From Tilletia caries (Eukaryota; Basidiomycota; Exobasidiomycetes; Tilletiales; Tilletiaceae), in assembly GCA_032718865.1 (NCBI GenBank), contig JALUTQ010000041.1:1488001-1552000 (forward strand): a stretch of DNA of 64,000 nucleotides. The letters run 5' to 3'. This document shows, piece by piece, positions 20,345 to 29,398 of the stretch (position 1 is its first letter; every line of letters begins with the position of its first letter). Under the pieces are notes generated by a model. The model was not told where the DNA came from. It was given only the letters and a program-made list of their open reading frames with translations, and searched no databases. Both the position numbers and the translations under genes were made by a program.

Positions 20345-20576
20345 CGTGGGAAACGCTGGTGCGGAAGAGGGTGCGATGAAAATGGAAGAAAAGGATGCTG
20401 AACAGAGTACGGAGAAGGGGAGAAGCAGTCAGCCGGTGCACGGTTTTATACGCAGTCTGAAATCTGGAATCCTGTTGGAGGTCGTCCTGCTCCGAATCTG
20501 TGGAGAGTCAAGGCGAAGAGCGAACGCCTCTCCCAGAGCGAAGAGCGAAGAGATGGTCTGACTTCCGCATGCCGCA

Positions 20577-20740
20577 GTGTACACCGTTCCTTGCCGGAGA
20601 CCCGTCGAAGCCGAAACGGTTAGTCTCTTGCCCAACGAGAAGCGCGTCGCGAAAAAGTCTGCTCGCAGCACACGACCTCGACGCACCTCGCCCGCAACAG
20701 CTCTTCCCTCTCCTCCCAGTCTGGCCTTCTCTTTTCTTTT
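20577..20740 (+). repeat. Split direct repeat A1 (left terminal repeat)
   Basis: It begins GTGTACACCGTTCCTTGCCG and ends at CTTTTCTTTT, immediately before the ATG of the gag-like ORF at 20741. It is matched by A2, which is cut in two by the LINE insertion. The only internal difference seen is GCGAAAAAGT here versus GCGAAAAGT in A2. Confidence 0.85.
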
Positions 20741-22144
20741 ATGCCTTCTAACCTCACCTTCTGGGCAGCTCGCCCCGCTCCCGTTAGGCGCAGCACGCGG
20801 AGCTCATCGGTCCCGGTGCTGGAACCGATTCCCAACTCCGAAGCACCCGACATGCGCCAGCTCGCCGAGCTCACGAAGGCAAACCCGGCAGCCGCCACGG
20901 CCGTTCGTGGCCTCATCAAGTCCGGACAGAGCGTGGGTGCGGCCCTGCAGCTGATGTCTGCGGCCGTCGCCGCCGCTCCCACTACCTCCGCAGTCGCCGG
21001 GAACCTTCGGCCGCCAACGACGCCGACCGGACAAGGTGGAGCAGGTCGTTCCCGACGAATGTCGGCACCTCCCTCCCCCTCGCCGGTCGTCGGACAGAAA
21101 CGTCAAGCTGATGCGGACTCCGTTCCCCGTAAGAAGCAAGCTAAGCAGCCCATCCACCGCGCTCTCAGCCCCACCCTCGATGGCGACGGTCTGGACATCG
21201 ACTACGGCGCTACCAATCGAAACGCGTTTGAGGAGAGCTGGCCCTCGTCAAAGGTCGAACTCAAGGTGAAGAACCTCGACTTCGTGGCCATGTGGTACTT
21301 TACACCGGCCGGATGCAAGCATGCGGCCAAAGAACGCAAGGATGGCGCGACACGCCCCATGATCTACCATTCCGACGGCACGTTCAAACCCGCCGCCCCT
21401 CCAATCGGCGAAGTTGAGGACTGGTTCTTGGACCCACACGTCTTCCGAGCGGCAACGGACAAGTGGGTCAAGGTTGCCATCAAGATGGGCGTTTCGGAGC
21501 GGATGCAGCAATCGATGGCCATGCTCAACAGCGCGATCTGCAATCACGACGACTGGGAGACCAACCCGGCTCCTCTTATGCGGTGGCACCATCACCAACG
21601 CGAGACATGGGCCCGAGACCGACACGCCCCAGCCTGCTACCCGCTCGAAGCCCTCAATCCTGACACATACGACGGGATCAAGGTGAAAGGTGCGGTCGCG
21701 GCGAGCAGCGCCGCAGAGAAGCGAGCCAGAGAGGCAGAGGCGGCCATCGCGGAGATGCGGCAGGAGATCGCCACCCTTGCGAGTCAGCGTCTGGGGGACA
21801 ATTTTCGTCGCGCCGGGGGAGCCGGTACGGGACAGGCCAGGGCCTCTCACACCCAGACAGCACCACCAGCCACGGCAATGGCATGCCTCCGCTGTGGCTC
21901 GACCCGATCCCACAGCTACGCGACTTGCACCGGCCAAGCCCGCTCGGATGGGTCAGCTCGTCAGGTCGACTACGACCCCATCAACAAGAGGATGTCTTTC
22001 ACCGACACCGGGGACTCCGTGTGCATGGGCTTCAACACGCGGGGATGTCACGACCCACGATGCCGACGCCTCCACCGCTGCACATGGTGCAAGGGTCGCG
22101 ACCACGGCCACCAACAGTGCACCCGAGCCCCCCACACCCGCTAA
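20741..22144 (+). CDS. Gag-like zinc-finger protein of the YR retrotransposon
   Basis: 467 residues, starting exactly after repeat A1. The N-terminal 150 residues are Ala/Pro/Ser-rich. The middle part has an ordered block with 'LDFVAMWYFTPAGCKHAAKE' and 'RWHHHQRETWARDRHAPACY', then a short Ala/Glu coiled coil. The C-terminus carries two Cys/His clusters: CLRCGSTRSHSYATC, and a second cluster with CxxGF...GCxDPRC..LH.CxxC...H...C. Such clusters are expected for a nucleic-acid-binding structural protein. The ORF ends in a different frame from the following RT part, with which it overlaps, so RT may be made by +1 frameshifting, reinitiation or splicing. Confidence 0.65.
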   Translation: MPSNLTFWAARPAPVRRSTRSSSVPVLEPIPNSEAPDMRQLAELTKANPAAATAVRGLIKSGQSVGAALQLMSAAVAAAPTTSAVAGNLRPPTTPTGQGGAGRSRRMSAPPSPSPVVGQKRQADADSVPRKKQAKQPIHRALSPTLDGDGLDIDYGATNRNAFEESWPSSKVELKVKNLDFVAMWYFTPAGCKHAAKERKDGATRPMIYHSDGTFKPAAPPIGEVEDWFLDPHVFRAATDKWVKVAIKMGVSERMQQSMAMLNSAICNHDDWETNPAPLMRWHHHQRETWARDRHAPACYPLEALNPDTYDGIKVKGAVAASSAAEKRAREAEAAIAEMRQEIATLASQRLGDNFRRAGGAGTGQARASHTQTAPPATAMACLRCGSTRSHSYATCTGQARSDGSARQVDYDPINKRMSFTDTGDSVCMGFNTRGCHDPRCRRLHRCTWCKGRDHGHQQCTRAPHTR

Positions 22145-24299
22145 TGAGGCGCTCGGACCAACACCACTCAAAGCCGCCGGATGGTCCGCCGCCCTGCAGA
22201 CATATGAGCTCGGCACGCGCTACCCCACAATCGTCGCAGGAATCACCAGCGGCTTCGACGTCGGACTGCCCCGAATCGACCGCACCTTCATCCCACCCAA
22301 CCACAAGTCCGCTACAAAAGACCCCGACACAGTCCGAACCAAGATCGACAAGGAACTTGCTGCCGGCCGCTACTCCGGCCCCTTCACTCGAGCGGAATGC
22401 GAGCTCACAGTCGGCGGTCCCTTCCAGTGCTCCCCCATCTCTCTCGCCCCAAAACCACCAGACGGATGGCGATTCATCCAAGACGCGTCCTTCCCGCTGG
22501 ACGATCCAGACACACTCTCAATCAATGCCCAGATTCAGTCGGACGACTGGCCATGCACCTATGCGGGGATCGCGACTGTCATATGGCAAGTGAGTATGTG
22601 AATCGGTCATGGACCTCTCCCTTCCCCCCTCCCCCCCTCCCCCTCCTCCCTCCCTCTACCCTCACACCACACGGTCATGGACCTCCCACGGCGGCCTTGG
22701 GCCTTCATCCACCTCTTCTTCCTCCTTGGGCGTTGCTGGTCTTGGACCTTGTTTCTCCTGTCACGCCTTGGGCGTCGATGCAGCGGCACACGAAAGACCA
22801 TGGGTCGGTGCCCCTGCTACTGGCTTCCCTTCACTCCAAATCAAATATGTTCATGATCTGCATTCTGCCCACACCCGACGATGTCTGGACCGCATATGAC
22901 CCTGAGTGGCGTGAACTAACCATGAACATTGCTCTTGGCATGCTCCCAACAGATATTACACCTTCCTCCAACAGCCCAGGCGGCAGCGCGCGACGTGCGG
23001 TCAGCTTATCGCACAGTCAACCTCCACCCCTCCCAATGGCCGGCCGCCGTCGTTCAGTGGGAAGACCGCTTCTTTGTCGACAAGTGCCTGGCGTTCGGGA
23101 TCGCCTCTTCCGCCGGCGCATGGGGGGTCGTTGGGGACGCCCTGGCCGACATTCTCCGCCACGCAGGGATCGGACCCATCCTCAAATGGGTGGACGACTT
23201 CCTGTTCTTCCGGGTGCGGCCACAGGATCTGCCCGGCGTCAACACAGACCGGCTCCTTCTCGCCTCTCGTGTCCATCCCGGCCAGCGCGGCGGCGTTGTC
23301 CTTTGGCGCGATGACGAGGGACGAGAGCTGGCGGAGGACTTCGACAGCGCGCTTCTCGACCTCCGCACTACTGGAGGCGAGTGGGCATACGATTTTGCCG
23401 CTGTCGACGCCGTGTGCGAACCCCTGGGCGTGCCATGGTCAGACGAGAAGGAGCAGTCATTCGCCCCCACCGTTACCTACTACGGTATCGAGTGGAACAT
23501 CGCCACGCGCACCATGGCCCTCCCTGCCCGCAAGCGAGAGAAATTGCTGCGACTGGTTGAGACCTGGCTGGCCAAGGGGGTCTTCGACCGAGACGAGACC
23601 GAGTCCCTCCTCGGCAACCTCCAACTCGCCGTCCACGTCGTTCCGAACGGGCGGCAGTACCTCACGGGCCTCGTCACCTTCCTCGGCTGGCACGCGCGAG
23701 CTGCCGGGCGACCAAGATCTCTGGCTCAAGGGCGCGACCGCGCCTTCGCAGGCCGCACCCTACATCCGTCCACACGAATACGTCAAGATCTTTACTGGTG
23801 GCAGCGCGAACTGGCCCGCCCTCGGGTCGAGCGCTGCTTCGCCAACGAGCTCACACTTCTCGACCCCGGTCTATACACAGACGCCAGTTCGTCCGGCGCA
23901 GCGGTGGTCATTGGTTCCTGCTTCGCGGCATACACGTTCGCGGCGGACTGGAAGGGGGACGGAAGGGACATTATGTGGGCGGAAGCAGTTGGTGCGGAGC
24001 TTGGCGTTCAACACTTGGTCGCCTCCGGCATTCATGACGAACGTGTTCTCATACACAATGACAACACCGCCGTCGAGGCCGGTATCCGGAACGGGAGAGT
24101 ACGGAACGAAGCGGCCAACCGTTCCCTTGAGCGCATATTCCACTTTGCTTCAGAGCATAACCTCGTCCTCGTTGCTGCCCGCGTTACGTCGGCAGACAAC
24201 CCAGCCGACGCCCCGTCCCGTGGCGCCCCATTTGACGGTGAGCAGCTCCCACCCATCGCGCTCCCCGTCGCTCTGCGTGGCCTTGTCACACGCGTCTAG
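22130..24299 (+). CDS. Reverse transcriptase-RNase H of the YR retrotransposon (with a probable intron)
   Basis: Two blocks in the same frame: about 22130-22589 and 22953-24299, separated by a 363-nt segment with GTGAGT and CCAACAG ends and in-frame stops. Block one holds the RT finger region ('KPPDGWRFIQDASFPLDD'). Block two starts 'ILHLPPTAQAAARDVRSAYR' (motif A with the first catalytic Asp), followed by 'AFGIASSAGAWG', 'KWVDDFLFFR' (xDD motif C) and 'YYGIEWN'. RNase H follows: 'GLYTDASSSGAAVV' (Asp), 'WAEAVGAELGVQHL' (Glu), 'LIHNDNTAVEAG' (Asp) and 'NPADAPSRG'. No obvious start codon is seen for the first block, which follows the gag-like ORF in the +1 frame. All catalytic residues are present. 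Confidence 0.75.
22590..22952 (+). other. Intron-like segment inside the reverse transcriptase
   Basis: The donor is GTGAGTATGT and the acceptor TGCTCCCAACAG. Removing it joins RT motifs in frame at the expected spacing; leaving it introduces an immediate TGA. It is 363 nt, longer than most host introns here, and contains C-runs and a 14-bp direct repeat (22604-22617 and 22672-22685). It could be an intron or, less likely, an insertion. Confidence 0.6.
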
Positions 24300-24328
24300 A
24301 CCAGACGCGTCCCCATACGCCCGACTAT

Positions 24329-25546
24329 ATGCGCGGGTGTCCTTGCCGCAGTCGGTGCGACCGCGTCCCCCGCCTCCTCCACCGACGCGCACCACGGCTC
24401 CCACGGCGTCACGCCCGGCGCAGCCGCCAGCTCAACCCCTGCCTAATCGGCGCCGTTTTGTTCCCCGCCCAGGTCCCCTCCCCGGATGACCCCACCCCAA
24501 CCTCGTCGCGGCTTCAGCTCCGCCCGCCGACGACGGTCAGTTCCCGATGGGCTGGTCTGGACGATGAGGCTCTGGCATCGGTCATGGAAGCGGCCTTCGC
24601 CCCTTCCACATTATCGGGCTACGGGACGGGGCTGGGCCACTTCCTGGCATACTGCGACACGCGCAAGGTCAACGAGGAGGATCGATGCCCGGCCGACGAA
24701 GATCTCCTGTGCCGCTTCGTCGCCGCGCAGGCTGGCTTATACTCTGGGGAATACATCGGTAAGATGGTCTCCGCAGTTGGTGCATGGCACAAAATGTATG
24801 GCGCGCCTTGGGTGTTCCAACCCCACTCTCGGCTATCGCTGGCTCTGCGCGGCGCTCTCCGCCTAACGCCGGCGACGTCTCGAAAACCCCCCCGCGAACC
24901 CTACACCCCGACCTACCTGCGCGCCCTGCTTCCTCACCTCGACCTCACCTCCGAGGCCGACTTGGCCGTGTGGGCGTGCGCGCTTTGCGCCTTTTGGGGC
25001 CTTCTGCGCGTCGGCGAGGTCACCGTCCCCACCCAGAAAACGTTCGACCCAATTTTTCACGTCACTCGCGCCGGCTGGTCCGCCACGGCGGGGGGCGCGG
25101 CAGACACGCCGCTTTCGGGCGGTCTTCGCCTTCCTTGGACCAAGACAACCCGCACCCTAGGCGCTCTGGTCGTGCTCGTTGGTCGAGGGGACGATCTATG
25201 CCCCGTGCGCGCCCTGGCCCGCCATCTGGCCGTATGCCCACTGCCCGACGCGTCCGCACTATTCGCATATCGACACCGCGGACGTACCGTGCCCCTGTCC
25301 CGCTCGGTCTTCTTGGAGCGCCTTCGGAAGGCGCCCGTCGCTGCCGGCCTACCTCCCCTGCACGGGCACTCCTTCCGGATCGGAGGCTGCACTGAGCTGC
25401 TACTCCGCGGTACGGCCATCAACGACGTGAAGGCCCACGGGCGATGGCGCTCCGACGCGTGGACGACATACGTGCGCGAGCACGTCCAGGTCTTTGCGTC
25501 TCGCCTGGCTCCATTACCAGCCGTCAACGCGGCTCTGCTCCTCTAG
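24329..25546 (+). CDS. Tyrosine recombinase (integrase) of the retrotransposon
   Basis: 405 residues; the ATG is 30 nt after the RT-RNase H stop, in another frame. The N-terminal part is Arg/Pro-rich. A core-binding domain starts around 'APSTLSGYGTGLGHFLAYC'. The catalytic domain contains the first Arg in 'WGLLRVGEV', the HxxR box in 'HGHSFRIGG', the H/W position in 'AHGRW' and the nucleophilic Tyr in 'WTTYVREH'. This is the set expected for phage-integrase/Crypton/DIRS-type recombinases. It would integrate the circular cDNA. The ORF is intact. Confidence 0.85.
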   Translation: MRGCPCRSRCDRVPRLLHRRAPRLPRRHARRSRQLNPCLIGAVLFPAQVPSPDDPTPTSSRLQLRPPTTVSSRWAGLDDEALASVMEAAFAPSTLSGYGTGLGHFLAYCDTRKVNEEDRCPADEDLLCRFVAAQAGLYSGEYIGKMVSAVGAWHKMYGAPWVFQPHSRLSLALRGALRLTPATSRKPPREPYTPTYLRALLPHLDLTSEADLAVWACALCAFWGLLRVGEVTVPTQKTFDPIFHVTRAGWSATAGGAADTPLSGGLRLPWTKTTRTLGALVVLVGRGDDLCPVRALARHLAVCPLPDASALFAYRHRGRTVPLSRSVFLERLRKAPVAAGLPPLHGHSFRIGGCTELLLRGTAINDVKAHGRWRSDAWTTYVREHVQVFASRLAPLPAVNAALLL

Positions 25547-25633
25547 GACTTCGACTTTCCGCCTTTCTTCAACTGCCCGGTTCTCTTTCTCGCTCACGCG
25601 GCGGCCTTCCGAAGCCCACCTATCGCATTCGGG

Positions 25634-25738
25634 GTGCTCGCTCGAATACACACCGCCTTCGCCCAGACTCTACGGAGTCTCGGCCCAAACCTTTCCATGC
25701 CAGACAAGGAGTCAAGAGCTTCAGTGCGGATGCAAGAG
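25634..25738 (+). repeat. Split direct repeat B1
   Basis: 105 bp, from GTGCTCGCTCGAATACACAC to TGCAAGAG, immediately followed by A2. It is 104/105 identical to B2. Confidence 0.85.
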
Positions 25739-25850
25739 GTGTACACCGTTCCTTGCCGGAGACCCGTCGAAGCCGAAACGGTTAGTCTCTTGCCCAACGA
25801 GAAGCGCGTCGCGAAAAGTCTGCTCGCAGCACACGACCTCGACGCACCTC
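25739..25850 (+). repeat. Split direct repeat A2, left portion
   Basis: It starts GTGTACACCG like A1 and follows it until CACCTC, where the LINE starts. The A1 continuation reappears at 29063. Confidence 0.85.
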
Positions 25851-28536
25851 TTTGAATCCTCTGGCCCTCTACTTCAGGCCCTCGCAAACACTTTGGGTGA
25901 CGGCCCACAATGGCTTGTTACTGCCCGAACCATCCTCCTTCCAAAATCTGGCGACCCTGCCAACATTTCGAACTACCGCCCGATCACCATCACCAACGCT
26001 TATGTGCGCGTCATCTCCCGCCTTCTGTCTGGTCGGTTCCTTTCCTTAGGGGAGCAGCTATTGCCCTGGACACAATCCGCTTTTCTCCCAGGTCGTCGCT
26101 CATCCCTCATTGCGGGTACGCTCCACGCTATTCACGATCTTCAACAGCTTCCCCCAAATCCGCTGACCCCCCCTCCCATGTTCGTTATCTCCATCGATCA
26201 GAAAAAGGCCTACGATCGGGTCCATCGCGACTGGCTCTTTGCGGTGCTTACTGCGATACGCTTCCCTCCTTTGCTCCTGGGCGTGCTCCGGGCCATCTAT
26301 TCTTCGCCATCCACCCGCATCTCTGCCCTAGGTACGTTAGGCCCGCTCATCCCCCTTCTCTCCGGGGTCTTACAAGGAGACCCCGCCTCCTGCTTCCTCT
26401 ATAACCTCACCCTCCAACCCCTGTTCGACCTTCTCGCGCAGCTGAACATTGGTGTGCCGATCCCGATACTGGGAACTCTCTCTGGTCTCGCCTTTGCTGA
26501 CGACTCCCTATTCTTCCTCGAAGCTTCTCCTCACGGTCTCTCTCAGCTGCCTCTGTTTCTGGCTTGTCTCGACGCGTATGCCGCAGAGTCCGGAGCGGCC
26601 ATCAACACCCATAAGAGTTCCTTCTGGCTCGTGGGAACCCCCAAAGCGGAGGACGAAGCTGCTGCGCGGCAACTGGCGGAAGGACTCGCCGCCTATGGCC
26701 TCTCTTCATCCACCACCTCTGGACCTCCTTCTCACCTCGGACACCCCCTCCCCTCCGATGCCTCCGAACCTCATCCCAAGCCACTGCTCGCTCGGCTCTC
26801 CGCCATCGCCCGCCGCGCCGCCTGTTTTCGCACACAGGGCGTGGATATCTACACGCGTGTACTCACTTCCAATCGCCTGCTCGGCTCCCGGCTCTGGCAC
26901 TCCATTGCTGTGGGTCCCCTCCCGGTTGATCTGTCTCGTAAGTACTTCGATTCAGTCCTTCCCTACCTCCGCGGATCTCAGTCCTCCATTTCCCACACCA
27001 CGCTCACACGACCCCTCGAACATGGGGGCTTCGGTCTTATTGATCCCGATGCCATGGCATTCGGTTTATCTATTTCCTTCATCAAGCGGTACCTTCTAGT
27101 TGACGATCGTCTTGGCTTGTGGTTTCGCACAGGACTCACACTTTACCTGGCTCGACGCCACAACGTCCCACCTGCGGTTCTACTCATCCGTTCCGGCGCA
27201 GCCTTCGGCCGCCTTCGGCCGCCTTCGTGAGTTGTCAACCCGGGCCGACGGATTTTTCGGCCGCCTTGCTCATGCTCTGGCCTCCGTTGAACTCAATATC
27301 TCTCCTTCTTGGACCTCCCTTCCCTCTTCTGCTCTTCTGACCCTCCCCTGGCTGTGGCCATGGGCCGCTCGCCCGGACCCGCACCCTCTCCACAAAGCCA
27401 AGCTCCAATCACTCCTCCGCGACAGTTGGATGACCTGGGGTGATGTCCTTTGGCATGCCAAAGTCCCCATGGGCGGACGCAGTGCCGTCACTTCTCTACC
27501 TCTCGGACCTCCTGCTGGCCGCTCCGTCACTCTCAACAGTCTTCCACACCCTTTTTCCGATCATCCTCCCAATAACGGCCCCGCCCTGCACAACTGTTGG
27601 AACGACCTCTGGCGGAATCTCCCCCCTCAAGTTCGGATCACGCTCTCCACCTGGGGTGCTTCTGGCCCTCCTTCGACTGTCCTCCTCGACCGTTCAGCTC
27701 CCTCCTCCCAAGGCTGGACCCCTACTGTCCAAGACCCCCTTGCCGAGGCCTTCCCATGGACCAGCCTCACGGTTTTCGGGTCTCCGCTTGCTACTGTGAG
27801 CACCTCTTTCGTACGACGGAAGATTCAGGCACGCCGCGGTCCCCGCCGGCCCAAATGGCCACAGCTCCCCGACGCTCCTCTCGATGACCTCGCGTGGACT
27901 GCCATCTGGTCTCTGCTCCGCCATCTCCCACTCTCCCCTCTGGTCCGGACGACCTCGGTACTTATTCTAAACAGGAATGTTTGGACCCACCATGATAAGG
28001 CCGATGACTCTCGCCGTTGTCCGGCTGCGTGCGGAAACGACGACGGTGTCTATCACGGATATTTTGACTGCCCAGCCGCCCGTCTTGTTTGGTCTGCCTG
28101 TTCACCGCTCCTAGTTGCCCTCGGCTGTGCCGCCCTTCTCGACTTTTCGGCAGCCACCGTTCTCCGATGTGACGGTATCCCACGCCCTCTGCGACCCCGT
28201 TTTGCTCTGTGGCGTTCGGTGGTGCTGCATATGTTATATGTATGCCGTCACCAAAGTGCAACCTCTGCACACTCAAACGGACTCCCAGTTCTCTTTGATC
28301 ACGTCGGTAAGTTCAATGTGCTCTCAAATTCCGCTGCCCTTGTGGCAGATCTTCTCTCTTTGGCATGGGAACGGGTCCTTCTTACCTCTCCGTCCCATCG
28401 CCCTGACACGATCACGAACTTTCAAGAGACATGGGCTCGCGGTGGCTCATTCCTCAGGTTCGAAGGAGATCTACTGACCTTCTCCGCTTTGCCAATCCCT
28501 CCAGACTCCTCTTTTGTGTTTGAAGCTGACCCTTGA
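25851..28536 (+). pseudogene. LINE reverse transcriptase ORF, truncated and frameshifted
   Basis: The RT shows 'SNYRPITITNAYVRVISR', 'VISIDQKKAYDRVH' (motif A), 'GVLQGDPASCFLYNL' (GxxQGDPxS, motif B) and 'LAFADDSLFF' (ADD, motif C). Downstream is a thumb region and a C-terminal zinc finger of the zf-RVT type (CPAACGNDDGVYHGYFDC). A perfect 10-bp tandem duplication (GCCTTCGGCC, 27201-27210 and 27211-27220) shifts the frame; the ORF then stops at 27230 while the correct frame continues to 28536. With the missing 5' end the copy cannot be autonomous. The clade is probably fungal Tad1-like, but this is inference. Confidence 0.75.
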
Positions 28537-29056
28537 CCTTTGCAGCGCTGTACACCTCGAAGGTGTGGCCCTCCGTAGAGGTCTGTCGGTCTCCTGCACT
28601 TCGGTCGGTTTGGCGGTGACGGTGAGTAACTGAGTATCATTGCTCACCTCGATTCGGCTCCTCCCTTCTCCCCTCTCCCGCAGGCCCCAACACCCGACGA
28701 CACCATCTCCCTTCGACTGCTGGCCGCTCGAACGACGTGTTTGCCCGTCATGCTGTGCATGTGCTGCGCCCTGCCTCCATTCAGAACCTCGCCCTTGGAG
28801 CCTCCTCCTGCCTTCGCCTTCCATCGACGGACAACAGACTCGGAGGATCCTGGACCCGAGATACCCACAGCACACTGGCCACTCGCAAGATCCCTAGAAT
28901 CGACACAATCCTGCCCGCACTCTTCTGCTTCCATGTCCATATCCCCCTGCACCTGTATTCGGGCTTCTCCATCCTTCTCCCATTGTCTGGCACGTGTTTG
29001 TAATCATTCTCTGGCTCCTGGCCCCAATTCAAACCTTCCAAGTAGCAAAAAAAAAA
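25851..29056 (+). mobile_element. 5'-truncated LINE (non-LTR) retrotransposon nested in repeat A2
   Basis: A 3206-bp insertion that starts inside the region encoding the N-terminal part of the RT and ends in ten A residues (29047-29056). It is flanked by CACCTC duplications. The upstream endonuclease and gag-like ORF of a full LINE are missing, which is typical of incomplete target-primed reverse transcription. About 510 bp of 3'UTR follow the last stop codon. Confidence 0.85.
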
Positions 29057-29062
29057 CACCTC

Positions 29063-29113
29063 GCCCGCAACAGCTCTTCCCTCTCCTCCCAGTCTGGCCT
29101 TCTCTTTTCTTTT
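29063..29113 (+). repeat. Split direct repeat A2, right portion
   Basis: It continues A1 from GCCCGCAACAGCTCTTCCC to CTTTTCTTTT after the LINE and its duplicated CACCTC. Confidence 0.8.
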
Positions 29114-29293
29114 TCCACCCACCCGCCCTTTCTCATCAGGCCAATCAGGGATTTCTCGCTCGGCTTTCTCGTTGCTCTCGGTCTCTCGTTCTGTGCTCTG
29201 TTTCCATTCCCGTTTCCTCTATTCTCCTGTATGGCGCAGGCGGCTTATAGTGTCGCCGAGCTCGATGTTTCTGGGTTGTCCCACCCACCCTGC

Positions 29294-29398
29294 GTGCTCG
29301 CTCGAATACACACCGCCTTCGCCCAGACTCTACGGAGTCTCGGCCCAAACCTTTCCATGCCAGACAAGGAGTCAAGAGCTTCAGTGCGGGTGCAAGAG
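29294..29398 (+). repeat. Split direct repeat B2 (right terminal repeat)
   Basis: 105 bp matching B1 with one substitution (GCGGGTGC here, GCGGATGC in B1). Similarity stops after TGCAAGAG, which marks the right end of the element. Confidence 0.85.

Larger units (their letters stand above)
25845..29062. repeat. Target-site duplication CACCTC flanking the LINE
   Basis: CACCTC occurs at 25845-25850 and again at 29057-29062 right after the poly-A. A1 has one copy at the equivalent position, which proves the duplication. Confidence 0.85.
20577..29398 (+). mobile_element. Tyrosine-recombinase (DIRS/Ngaro-like) retrotransposon, interrupted by a LINE
   Basis: The element has no LTRs but the split direct repeats of Ngaro-type DIRS elements: A1 at the left end (20577-20740), then the ORFs, then B1 (25634-25738) directly followed by A2 (25739-25850 continued at 29063-29113), then B2 (29294-29398). 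B1 abuts A2 exactly, and the element ends where B2 ends. Three coding units lie inside: a zinc-finger gag-like ORF, RT-RNase H, and a tyrosine recombinase. There is no target-site duplication (left flank ...CCGCA, right flank TCGTTC...), as expected for integration by a tyrosine recombinase from a circular intermediate. Without the LINE the element is about 5.6 kb. A1 and A2 differ by one base in an A-run, B1 and B2 by one substitution, so insertion looks recent. Confidence 0.85.

Noticed and set aside
20741..25546. A Crypton (YR DNA transposon)
   Set aside because: A recombinase is present, but RT and RNase H with full catalytic motifs lie in the same repeat-bounded unit.
20577..29398. LTR retrotransposon
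   Set aside because: The terminal repeats do not form a pair of direct LTRs at both ends; their A1/B1-A2/B2 order and the tyrosine recombinase point to a DIRS/Ngaro-type element.
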